Positions 46,905-55,843 of a DNA stretch of 64,000 nucleotides are shown here, piece after piece (the first letter of the stretch is position 1; each line of letters starts with the position of its first letter). Below the pieces are notes generated by a model. The model saw nothing but the letters and a program-made list of their open reading frames with translations, was not told where the DNA came from and did no database searches. Source of the stretch: Procambarus clarkii (taxonomy: Eukaryota > Arthropoda > Malacostraca > Decapoda > Cambaridae); contig NC_091188.1 in NCBI RefSeq assembly GCF_040958095.1, positions 6,268,716 to 6,332,715 on the forward strand, given 5' to 3'. Position numbers and translations under genes: made by a program.

Positions 46905-46985
46905 GTTCTTGGTGTACAAGAACTGTACACCAAGACAGATGTACATATGTACACCAAATGTACATTTGTACTTGGTGTACAGGTA
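46905..46985. repeat. CTTGGTGTAC inverted repeats
   Basis: CTTGGTGTACAAGAACTGTA then GTACACCAAG, and again TACACCAAATGTACATTTGT then CTTGGTGTAC. Several overlapping hairpins immediately 3' (minus sense) of the RNase H relic. Confidence 0.7.
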
Positions 46986-46989
46986 CAGT

Positions 46990-47097
46990 TGCTCATTGAC
47001 AATCCAAAGTTACTCTCAACGTCTCCTTTAAAGGCAGATTCTTTGGCTAACTCATCAGCTCTATCATGCATTCGGAGGCGAACATGAGATGGAGACC
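46990..47097 (-). mobile_element. Retrotransposon RNase H fragment
   Basis: Minus strand: FIHWSPSHVRLRMHDRADEL, AKESAFKGDVESNFGLSMS. HWxPSHV and DRADELAKE are the C-terminal RNase H motifs of I/Jockey-type LINEs. It is cut at 47,098 by a short hairpin element. Confidence 0.6.
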
Positions 47098-47109
47098 AAT
47101 GAATGAATG

Positions 47110-47208
47110 TTGTTGTTATAGATTCAGCTACTCGGAACAAGTTCCAAGTAGCACGTGCTATGGTGAGCCCGTAACTTACCTGGCACAGGAGCGGGGCAAG
47201 AAGTGAAG
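47110..47208 (+). repeat. Two-hairpin short element, family 1, inserted at an RNase H relic
   Basis: TTGTTGTTATAGATTC, stem 1 GCTACTCGGAAC-AA-GTTCCAAGTAGC, stem 2 ACGTGCT-ATGGTG-AGCCCGT (one mismatch), then ACTTACCTGGCACAGGAGCG. Flanked by AATGAATGAATG on both sides (47098-47109 and 47209-47220), a possible target-site duplication. Confidence 0.7.
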
Positions 47209-47542
47209 AATGAATGAATGAATTAAATATCGGTCAAGATACCCTATTGGGTGAGCGTGGAAGTTGGGGATAGGGGAAGAATTAGTGGGGGTGAGAGGAA
47301 GGGTTTTCAGTATGCGGTAAAGTGCCAGGGCTAGACCGATTTCAATGCATGGCATTGAAATCGTTATGACCAGACTAGGCAATGGAAGCAAGGAATTCTG
47401 AGCGCCCACGGAGACAGCAGCCCTCAGCTGGGTGTGCCCTGGAGGCTCACACCAGATGTGGTCTTAGATTTGCTATTCAGCATCGTCCCCCACCCAAGGC
47501 ACCAGAAAACGGGAGCTAGCAGGTCCCCCCCTAAAGAGGGGG

Positions 47543-47612
47543 AGATTGATTGATTGATAAAGATTAAGCCACCCAAGAGGTGGCACGGGCATGAATAGCC
47601 CGTAAGTGGTAC
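47543..47612 (+). repeat. Hairpin element family 2, short unit
   Basis: GATTGATTGATTGATAAAGA, stem 1 GCCACC-CAAGA-GGTGGC (47568-47584), stem 2 ACGGGC-ATGAATA-GCCCGT (47585-47603), then AAGTGG. The remaining four hairpins of the long unit are absent. Confidence 0.75.
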
Positions 47613-47639
47613 AATTTTTTTTTCTCAGTATTCTGAGGT

Positions 47640-47910
47640 TGCATTTAACCATCAAGCTGTTATCGCAGGGGAGGATACTGCTTCACAGTCTTTATGAGGG
47701 TGTCCAGCTGCTGGACACCTTTGTTGACCAGGAGAGTGGCTGTGTTGATGGCTTCAGGGTGGCCACTGCATGATTCAGGAACTCTTAAAGCTCTTCTAAG
47801 GTCATTGGTTGCTTCACATTCCAGAAGATAGTGAAGTAATGGCTTTTCTGTGACAGTTTGGCAGAAGATGCACTCTCTCTGTCGGGGTTCACCAATCTCC
47901 CAGTTGCATC
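47640..47910 (-). mobile_element. Retrotransposon C-terminal CCHC-like fragment
   Basis: The minus strand encodes NWEIGEPRQRECIFCQTVTE, KPLLHYLLECEATNDLRRAL and TLLVNKGVQQLDTLIKTVKQ. The C-x2-C-x9-H-x4-C arrangement is typical of LINE C-termini downstream of RNase H. Here it lies upstream of the RNase H piece in the same orientation, so the element is rearranged or two copies are present. Confidence 0.55.
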
Positions 47911-47915
47911 TGTAG

Positions 47916-48960
47916 ATTGATTGATGAAGATTAAGCCACCCAAGAGGTGGCACGGGCATGAATAGCCCGTAAGTGGTGGCCCTTTCGAGCCATTACCAGT
48001 ATCAAAAGATGATACTGGAGATCTGTGGAGGCGCAACTGCACCCTGCGTGACGGGAGATGTCTCCCGGACCAAGTGGTGACCAAATGGTGGTGTTGGTTT
48101 CTACAGATTGATGAAGATTAAGCCACCAAAAAGGTGGCACGGGCATGAATAGCCCGTAAGTGGTGGCCCTTTTGAGCCATTACCAGTATCAAGAGCTGAT
48201 ACTGGAGATCTGTGGAGGTGCGAATGCACCCTGCGTGACGGGAGATGTCTCCCTTGTTAATGTGTTAAGATGAAGATGAAGCCACCCAAAAGGTGGCACG
48301 GGCATAAATAGCCCGTAAGTGGTGGCCCTTTTGAGCCATCACCAGTATCAATAGATGATACTGGAGATCTGTGGAGGTGCAACTGCACCCTGTGTTTTTT
48401 TTTGCATCTGTAACCTAGACGTGGTCTATATATCCTAACTGCCATTTCCCTGTGGAGAGGGGGAGATGATGATGATGAAGATTAAGCCACCCAAAAGGTG
48501 GCACGGGCATGAATAGCCCGTAAGTGGTGGCCATTTTAAGCCATTACCAGTATCAAGAGCTGATACTGGAGATCTGTGGAGGTGCGAATGCACCCTGCAT
48601 GATGGGAGATGTCTCCCTTGTGAATGTGTTAAGATGAAGATGAAGCCACCCAATAGGTGGCACGGGCATGAATTGGTAAGTGGTGGCCCTTTTGAGCCAT
48701 CACCAGTATCAATAGATGATACTGGAGATCTGTGGAGGTGCGACTGCACCCAGCGTGACGGGAGATGTCTCCCGTGTTTTAAACAGATGAAGATGAAGAT
48801 GAAGCCACCCAAAAGATGGCACGGGCATGAATAGCTCGTAAGTGGTGGCCCTTTCGAGCCATCACCAGTATCAAGAGCTGATACTGGAGATCTGTGGAGG
48901 TGCAACTGCACCCTGCGTGACGGGAGATGTCTCCCGGACCAAGTGGTGACCAAATGGTGG
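47916..48960 (+). repeat. Cluster of six multi-hairpin units, family 2
   Basis: Units start near 47,916, 48,105, 48,267, 48,466, 48,628 and 48,785 (156-198 bases apart). A full unit has, in order: GCCACC-loop-GGTGGC; ACGGGC-loop-GCCCGT; TGGTGGC-loop-GCCATTACCA (bulged); CCAGTATC-loop-GATACTGG; GGTGC-loop-GCACC; GGGAG-ATGT-CTCCC. Loops vary while stems are kept. The unit at 48,628 lost half of stem 2 (AATTGGTAAG), and the unit at 48,267 lacks the last hairpin. Reading frames through the cluster are by-products of the repeat. Confidence 0.85.
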
Positions 48961-49100
48961 GTGAGAGGGGGAGAAGAGTTAGGAGACTATATAGTTGGAA
49001 GTTAGGTGATTTGAGTAGTGGTATATTAGAGGAGAGGGGGTCATGTAAAGGACGGAGCAGGAGGTGGATCGTCGATCAGGATGGAGACCACATGAAATAT

Positions 49101-49553
49101 CTTTCATCAAATCAGTCACTTACTGAGGAGAACGCGCGCCTCAATGTACGACACACAATGTACGAATGTACACCGAGGCTCGCGTTCTCCTCATAATATA
49201 ACTGTAATGGTAACCTCATTTTTCAATCCATTCTCCAGTAGTACAAATACGGACTATCGCCGACATTATTTACACTAATAAAAAACATTTTTCTACGTTA
49301 TAAATTAATTAAAAAAATAAAAAAACAATTGTCTCAATTATAAATTCATTTTATTATACAGCAAGTGTTCATACGCATCATAAATTCATTTAATATACAG
49401 TAGGTGTACATGTACATTAAAAATTAATTTTATGAACAGTAGATAGAATTATATACACAGTACATAGTTCATGTACAGTTACAGTTCCAACCCAAAAAAG
49501 GGTGAAAATGTGTTTAATTACAACAATTCAGGGAGTGTTCACGGGATAGGCTA
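49101..49553. repeat. Relic of an older Kunitz unit (3' flank only)
   Basis: This segment aligns with 50,478-50,915 and 57,668-58,125 of the later units: the TTTCATCAAATCAGTCAC start, GGTAACCTCATTTTTCAATC, and the GGGTG(A/G)AAATGTGTTTAATTA end. It is more diverged and lacks the roughly 90-bp ATCGACTTGAGAATGG insert found in units 1 and 2. It ends abruptly in a LINE fragment. No Kunitz coding sequence remains. Confidence 0.65.
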
Positions 49554-49554
49554 G

Positions 49555-49800
49555 ACGGGACTGAATAGTAAACGATAATATTAAATCTGCAAATTTGCAT
49601 ATGTTGCTACTCAAATTTGAATCTAAATCATTTATATATATTATAAACAACAGAGGTCCCAGGACAGAGCCTTGAGGCACTTTAACAGAATTTTCTCCTA
49701 CAGGTCTATTCCATTCTATGCTATATCTCATTTCTTTGTGATCACAGTTCCTAGCTCACTCCCTATTTCGATGTCATTAATTTGTGTTTCCCTGCTAGTT
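49555..49800 (-). mobile_element. CR1-like LINE relic with internal deletion
   Basis: The minus frame reads MRYSIEWNRPVGENSVKVPQ then GSVLGPLLFIIYINDLDSNL. The end of the endonuclease region is joined directly to RT motif B, so the linker and N-terminal RT are deleted. It separates the relic Kunitz flank from unit 1. Confidence 0.7.
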
Positions 49801-49924
49801 AACACTAAATATTATTAATTTCAAGTCAATGAAATTTCATTTCGTTAATTTCAAGTCAAGTGGGAAAATATTATTTTCCCACTTGACCATTGCAGACTTT
49901 CCTTTATGCTGTTGATAATCAATT

Positions 49925-50030
49925 TCTTTCTTTATTATGCACCCTATACGCATTCCGTGGGCGATGGTGTGAAGGATTACACCTAATCGGTTCAGGAACT
50001 GAACCCTCTAGTTCGTTTAGCTAAGCAAAT
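49925..50030 (-). mobile_element. LINE 3' tail repeat at unit 1 start
   Basis: TTCTTTCTTTATTATGCACC, CGCATTCCGTGGGCGATGGT and TTCAGGAACTGAACCCTCTA. Repeated at 57,100-57,200 and 63,425-63,525 in units 2 and 3. Confidence 0.55.
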
Positions 50031-50522
50031 AGCAATTTTTAACGCTAGTTACACAATTATCAATGTTATATATACATGTACATACTCATACATATATGAG
50101 TATGTACATGTACATACGTACATCTATGTACGTATGTCTTATGTATCAAACTGCTGGTCATTTTGATACAATTATAATCACCTACACAAATACACACATC
50201 ATTCACCTACACAAATACACACATCAATAATCTTTTGTATCACAAATGATTCAACAAGAGGCTCACAAGTCACTATACATCTATGGTGAGTCACACACCC
50301 ACAGGGTTTGCAGGTGTCTTGCTCCCACCCAACTGGGCGGCAGCTTTACAGTCGTGTGCATGCATTCCTACAGTAAGCAAATTTTGGATACTTCGCTAAG
50401 ATAGCAATGGTTAGTGCTTTCTCTTTGCGAGTGCTTTCGATACCCGAAAGCACTCAATGGGAAGAGAACACCGATAGTTTTCATCAAATCAGTCACCTAT
50501 TAAGGAGAACGCTAGCCTCACA

Positions 50523-50615
50523 ATATACTATCGACTTGAGAATGGTAGCAGGGCCGGACCGAAACGTCGTCGTCCCTTCACGTTCTAGTGTGTGGTCTGG
50601 TCAACTCACAATGAG
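50523..50615 (+). repeat. Dispersed 'ATCGACTTGAGAATGG' repeat in the Kunitz 3' flank (unit 1)
   Basis: It contains ATCGACTTGAGAATGGTA, CCGAAACGTCGTCGTCCC and GTGTGGTCTGGTCAAC. The same sequence forms each arm of the foldback at 27,938-28,115. Unit 2 has it at about 57,718-57,800; relic unit 0 does not, so it looks like an insertion. Confidence 0.6.
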
Positions 50616-51242
50616 TTTGTCGTACACTGAGACTCGCGTTCTCCTAATAATATAATTGTAATGGTAACCTCATTTTTCAATCCATTCTTCACCGTTAGAC
50701 AATAGAACAACTACGGACTATCGACAACGTTAATTCAAACAAATAAAAAACATTTTTTCCAATTTATAAATTAATTTTATTTTCATGTACATTAAAATTT
50801 AATTTATGAACAGTACATAGAATTATATACATAATTCATGTACAGTTACAGTTCTAACCCCCAAAAAAGGGTGGAAATGTGTTTAATTATTGAGGGAATG
50901 TTTACGGGATAGGCTACACAATAATATATAAATATTTAAATACATCAATGCTGTTAAGACACAACAGATAAAATTTATATGAAAATAAAATATACAAAAA
51001 CTTAAAATATATATATACATATATAATATAAAAATTCCCCACTTGATCTGATAATACTGTATCATAGATCATATATTAAACGTTTCTCGTAGAACGAGAA
51101 AAGCATCGTCATGATCCAGGGTGAAGAAGGCCGGCTGACCGACGTAGAGAGAACCAACCCTAGAACCTGAGTCATCCAATACCAGGCTCCGTATCCTCCT
51201 GAACCAGCTGTCTCCCCACATGCCCGCTGGAACCCGCTCGCC

Positions 51243-51758
51243 TTACGGTAAAGGTAACGTGTGCCGAGTCAGTGGCACACGTTGTTGAGTTGGTAGCGCT
51301 TTCTTTAGTTGTAGAAGCGACTGTAAGGTTTGTGGCGCTGGTTGAAGGATTTGTTGCGCTGGCTGTATGTGTGAAGGGTCTGTGGGATCCTGTGGTATCT
51401 GCGTCGGCCTTACAGAGTCCTTGATAGCGTCCAACACCTCTTTGTTCGCCAGCGGGTTGAAGCGTTCAAAGACTTTACAATCACACAAGACAGTATTTTC
51501 CTGCAGACTAGGTAAGACGTTGCAAGTTCTCATGCACTCATCCAGAGTGTCGAATCTGTTCTCGTTGCCCTTACATCCGCCGTACACGAAGCAGTCGCAA
51601 GCATGTGTCTCCGGGTTGTAGAAGAATCTGGTAAAGTGAGCCCGGCAGACTCCCGTAACTGGAGGAAGGAAACAGATGTTCGACGTGTCAGGTATAACTT
51701 CCTGGCCGCACACAATCACAGCGGCCAAGTGCAGCATCAAATATTTCAAATTCGTCAT
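51243..51758 (-). CDS. Secreted Kunitz-type serine protease inhibitor, copy 1
   Basis: Single-exon frame of 171 residues. I start it at the ATG at 51758 (A at -3) because the longer upstream frame lacks an ATG. Residues 1-18 are a signal peptide (MTNLKYLMLHLAAVIVCG). A complete Kunitz domain spans C29-C79 with canonical spacing 8-15-7-12-3 (C29, C38, C54, C62, C75, C79) and the conserved FVYGGC and GNENRF motifs. The residue after the second cysteine (P1) is Arg39, predicting inhibition of trypsin-like proteases (family knowledge). An extra cysteine (C56) sits inside the domain, with C92 and C94 just after it. The C-terminal 80 residues are Gln/Pro/Leu-rich low complexity. Minus-strand AATAAA at 50776-50781 could be its poly(A) signal. 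It lies in tandem unit 1; its paralogue is at 58,724. Confidence 0.82.
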   Translation of the reverse strand: MTNLKYLMLHLAAVIVCGQEVIPDTSNICFLPPVTGVCRAHFTRFFYNPETHACDCFVYGGCKGNENRFDTLDECMRTCNVLPSLQENTVLCDCKVFERFNPLANKEVLDAIKDSVRPTQIPQDPTDPSHIQPAQQILQPAPQTLQSLLQLKKALPTQQRVPLTRHTLPLP

Positions 51759-52083
51759 TTTCGTTTTTATCTGAATCAAATACAGATTTTTAAGGAAGAG
51801 GGAGCGGGTGTTTTTTCTCGCACTTTAAATTATTTGAAAAGATTCGACCGGTTCACCCATGAAACAACTTGGGGCGTAGAATGTAAAATGCACAATATGT
51901 ATAACGTAAAATGTTGTGGTTCGTTAGTGTTGCAACAGACCAGTGTTCACGAGACGATGTTCTGGTCTCTACTGACTGACTGCTGCCGTTGCGGGCGTAT
52001 ATGTAGTGTTTCGTTGGTGTGGTGTTGAAACAGGTCACGGGTTTACGACACGACGTCCTGGCCACTACTGACTGATTGCTGCC

Positions 52084-52160
52084 TGTTGTTGTTGTTGTTT
52101 TAGATTCAGCTACTCGGAACAAAACGTTCCAAAGTAGCACGGGCTATGGTGAGCCCGTAA
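52084..52160 (+). repeat. Two-hairpin short element, family 1, upstream of Kunitz copy 1
   Basis: TGTTGTTGTTGTTGTTTTAG, GCTACTCGGAAC-AAAAC-GTTCCAAAGTAGC, ACGGGCT-ATGGTG-AGCCCGT. It lies about 330 bases upstream of the Kunitz start, on the opposite strand. Confidence 0.75.
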
Positions 52161-52249
52161 AACCGTTTGAGGTTGTATATATGAGCGCGAGTCTTTATAA
52201 CGCTTGCGTGTTATTGTTACGGGATTTTGGCGCCACGTTGCAACTTCCC

Positions 52250-52655
52250 GGCTCGATTGTTTCAGGCGTGGGTTGGGCATGCATGTAAGTGGGATTGGGT
52301 GGTTGTAAGTGGGAGCTGCCTTGTGTGGGCCGGTGGGCCTTCTGCAGTTGCCTTTGTTTTTATGTTCTTAACAAAGGGGATATTAATACGATATTAAAAG
52401 TATCAACACAAGACAGAACACGAAACTATGGGTATAAATTAAATAAGTTTAGGTCTAGCAAAGACATTGGATAAATACTTGTTTGGTAACTGGGTTGTTG
52501 ATTTGTGGATTCAATTACCGCGTAACATAATAGAAGTAGGATCCATTGATTGTTTCAAGCATAGGTTAGACATATATGAATGTGATTGGGTGAATATAAA
52601 TAGTACCTGCTTCGTATGGGTCTTGTACAGTTACCTTCAATCTAATGTTCTTATG
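52250..52655 (+). mobile_element. CR1-like LINE 3' ends, two consecutive degenerate fragments (unit 1)
   Basis: The first fragment (52,250-52,372) has the RT C-terminus relic ahead of a GTTTTTATGTTCTTA tail. The second (52,373-52,655) encodes diverged KVSTQDRTRNYGYKL and WVVDLWIQLPRNIIEVGS and ends in ATGTTCTTATGG. The latter belongs to a more diverged subfamily. Confidence 0.65.
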
Positions 52656-52799
52656 GCATTGCATATTAGGGTTGATAGAAGGCGGTTCTTTAATCCTTTT
52701 AGTTTAATATCGAAAGTGGGAATAAATATGGAAATGGGGTTAAATATGTTATCACGGAAAAACAGAGTTATTGAGGAAGATGGCTGGTGATGTCATTGG

Positions 52800-53023
52800 A
52801 AAATTAGGGGAATCAGATGCTGAGGTAACGAAAAATTACCCGGATGTAGGAAACAGACTTAGTATGAATGGGGTTGAGTCAGAGTGGGAAAATATTGTAA
52901 GTGGAGTGCCTCAAGGCTCTGTTGTTTCTAATATATATAAATGATTCAGATTCAGGTTTAAGTAGCAACATTTGCAAATTTGCCGATGATACAAAAATCG
53001 GTAGGGAAATTAACACGGGAGAA
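52800..53023 (+). mobile_element. CR1-like RT fragment, plus strand (unit 1)
   Basis: It encodes SEWENIVSGVPQGSV, a deletion, then a frame-shifted YINDSDSGLSSNICKFADDTKIGREINT. It stops where an opposite-strand LINE 3' tail begins. Unit 2 has the same fragment without the small deletion at about 60,400-60,650. Confidence 0.65.
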
Positions 53024-54275
53024 CATAAGAACAAAGGTAACTGCAGAAGGACTATTGGCCTATACGAGGCAGCTATTATCTATAACCACCCAATCCCACT
53101 CATAAACATGTCCAACCCACGCTTGAAACAATCGAGGGACCCCACCACCACGTTACACAGTAATTGGTTCCACAAATCAACAACCATGTTACCGAACCAG
53201 TATTTACCCAAGACTTTCCTAAATCTAAACTTATCCAATTTATACCCATTGTTTCGTGTTCTGTCTTGTGTTGATACTTTTAATACCCTATTAATACCCC
53301 TTTGTTATGTCCATTCATCCACTCGTAAACCTCTATCATGTCACCCCTAACTTTTCGCCTTTCCAGTGAATGCAACTTAAGCTTTGCTAGTCTTTCTTCA
53401 TATGAAAGATTTCTAATTTGGGGAATTAATCATCCTACGCTGGACACATTCAAGTGAATTTATATCCACTCTATAGTATGGCGACCAAAATTGAACTGCA
53501 TAATCTAAATGGGACCTAACCAGAGCAAGATATAGCTGAAGAACCACACCAGGTGTCTTGTTACTAACACTTCGATTAATAAATCCCAGTGTCTTATTTG
53601 CCTTATTACGAACATTCATGCATTGATCCTTTTGTTTTAAATTCTTACTAATCATAACTCCCAGATCCCTTTCGCAATCCGACTTCGCAATCTCAACACC
53701 ATCTAGCTCGTATCTTGTAACTCATTACCATTCATCATTACCTAGCCTCAGAACTTTACATTTATCAGCATTAAACTGCATCTGCCAATCTTTTGACCAT
53801 TTCAAATCCTTATTTAGATCAACTTGAAGTGATAGTGAGTTTTCTTCCGTGTTAATTTCCCTACCGATTTTTGTATCATCTGCAAATTTGCAGATGTTGC
53901 TACTCAAACTTGAAATTAAATCATTTATATATATTAGGGTATTAAAAGTATCAACACAAGACAGAACACGAAACAATGGGTATAAATTGGATAAGTTTAG
54001 ATTTAGGAAAGACTTGGGTAAATACTGGTTCGGTAACAGGGTTGTTGATTTGTGGAACCAATTACCGCGCAACGTGGTGGAGGTGGGGTCCCTCGATTGT
54101 TTCAAGCGCGGGTTGGACAAGTATATGAGTGGGATTGGGTGGTTATAGATAGGAGCTGCCTCGTATGGGCCAATAGGCCTTCTGCAGTTACCTTTGTTCT
54201 TATTATAAACAACAGAGGTCCCAGGACAGAGCCTTGAGGCACTCCACTAACAACATTATCCCACTCTGACTTAAC
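53024..54275 (-). mobile_element. Older minus CR1-like LINE interrupted by a plus-strand LINE 3' end (unit 1)
   Basis: The 3' tail is at 53,024. RT coding (SNPRLKQ.. shadow strand; ISKNLKQKDQC, LALVRSHLDYAVQFWSPYY) runs degenerate to 53,932 and resumes at 54,204-54,275 with VPQGSVLGPLLFI. Between them (about 53,934-54,205) lies a plus-strand LINE end with RVLKVSTQDRTRNNGYKL and RVVDLWNQLPRNVVEVGS plus tail, inserted in TATATATATTA. Confidence 0.7.
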
Positions 54276-55843
54276 ATAAGAACATAAGAACATAAGAACA
54301 AAGGTAACTGCAGAAGGCCTATTGGCCCATACGAGGCAGCTCCTATTCTATAACCACCCAATCCCACTCATATACTTGTCCAACCCGTGCTTGAAACAAT
54401 CGAGGGACCCCACCTCCACAATGTTACGCGGCAATTGGTTCCACAAATCAACAACCCTGTTACTGAACCAGTATTTACCCAAGTCTTTCCTAAATCTAAA
54501 CTTATCCAATTTATATCCATTGTTTCGTGTTCTGTCCTGTGTTGATACTTTTAATACCCTATTAATATCCCCCCGGTTATGTCCATTCATCCACTTGTAA
54601 ACCTCTATCATGTCACCCCTAACTCTTCGCCTTTCCAGTGAATGCAACTTAAGCTTTGTTAATCTTTCTTCATATGAAAGATTTCTAATTTGGGGAATTA
54701 ACTTAGTCATCCTACGCTGGACACGTTCAAGTGAATTTATATCCATTCTATAATATGGCGACCAAAACTGAACTGCATAATCTAAATGGGGCCTAACTAG
54801 AGCAAGATATAGCTTGAGAACCACACCAGGTGTCTTGTTACTAACGCTGCGATTAATAAATCCAAGTGTCCGATTTGCCTTATTACGAACATTTATGCAT
54901 TGATCCTTTTGTTTTAAATTCTTACTAATCATAACTCCCAGATCCCTTTCGCAATCCGACTTCGCAATCACAACACCATCTAGCTCGTATCTTGTAACTC
55001 TATCATCATTACCTAACCTCAGAACTTTACATTTATCAGCATTAAACTGCATCTGCCAATCCTTTGACCATTTCAAAACCCTATCTAGATCAACTTGAAG
55101 TGATAGTGAGTCCTCCTCCGAATTAATTTCCCTACCGATTTTCGTATCATCGGCAAATTTGCAAATGTTGCTACTCAAACCTGAATCTAAATCATTTATA
55201 TATATTATAAACAACAGAGGTCCCAGGACAGAGCCTTGAGGCACTCCACTTACAACATTTTCCCACTCTGACTTGATTCCATTTATACTAACTCTCTGTT
55301 TCCTTTGGTATAGCCATGCCCTAATCCAGCTTAATATAGCACCCCCAATACCATGAGACTCTATTTTTTTAATCAGTCTTTCATGTGGCACTGTATCAAA
55401 AGCTTTGCTAAAGTCAAGGTATACAACATCGCAATCCTTACCACTATCAACTGCCTCAACAATGCTAGAATAAAAAGATAACAAATTTGTTAAACATGAA
55501 CGGCCATTTATAAAACCATGTTGCGACTCAATTATTAATTTATGTTTTTCAAGATGAAGACGAATTTTATTTGCTATTATAGATTCGAGTAACTTTCCCA
55601 CAATAGACGTTAGGCTAATTGGTCGATAGTTAGACGCAAGTGATCTATCTCCTTTCTTAAAAACTGGTATCACATTAGCAACTTTCCAAAACTCTGGCAC
55701 TCTGCCTGACTCTATTGATTTATTAAATATGGTTGACAGTGGGTCACAAAGCTCCTCTTTGCATTCTTTAAGCACCCTAGCAAACACTTCATCCGGCCCT
55801 GGGGATTTGTTTGGTTTGAGTTTTACTAAAACTCAAACCAAAC
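54276..55843 (-). mobile_element. Young CR1-like LINE insertion with foldback 5' end
   Basis: The minus-strand frame (54348 to about 55,825; first ATG at 55787) encodes about 480 residues of non-LTR RT from KPNKSPGPDE through NYRPISLTS, FSKAFDTVPHERL, VPQGSVLGPLLF and FADD to the C-terminal RVVDLWNQLPRN block. It ends in a (TTCTTATG)n tail at 54276. Unit 2 has the uninterrupted site (GACTTAACCTCATTTATAC near 61,860), so this inserted after duplication or on one haplotype. The 5' end is not a clean truncation: 17 bases are repeated in inverted orientation (55809-55825 and 55827-55843). It is coding-intact over its length but lacks the endonuclease region. Confidence 0.85.
55809..55843. repeat. 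Perfect 35-bp palindrome at the LINE insertion junction
   Basis: GTTTGGTTTGAGTTTTA (55809-55825), one C, TAAAACTCAAACCAAAC (55827-55843). The first arm is genuine LINE coding sequence (VKLKPNK, antisense); the second arm is an extra inverted copy. Confidence 0.9.

Noticed and set aside
48435..48953. 172-codon minus frame with repeated GPPLTGYSCPCHLLGG
   Set aside because: It is a read-through of the multi-hairpin repeat. Similar frames occur in each unit and the pairing, not the codons, is what is conserved.
51603..52028. 141-codon plus frame overlapping Kunitz copy 1 (and its twin at 59,210-59,635)
   Set aside because: Antisense shadow of the Kunitz gene and its upstream region. Conservation in both units comes from the duplication itself.
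54322..54600. Plus-strand frame (HTRQLLFYNHPIPLIYLSNPC) repeated at several places, also minus at 41,740-42,105
   Set aside because: Antisense of the LINE C-terminus; recurs wherever a LINE 3' end is present.
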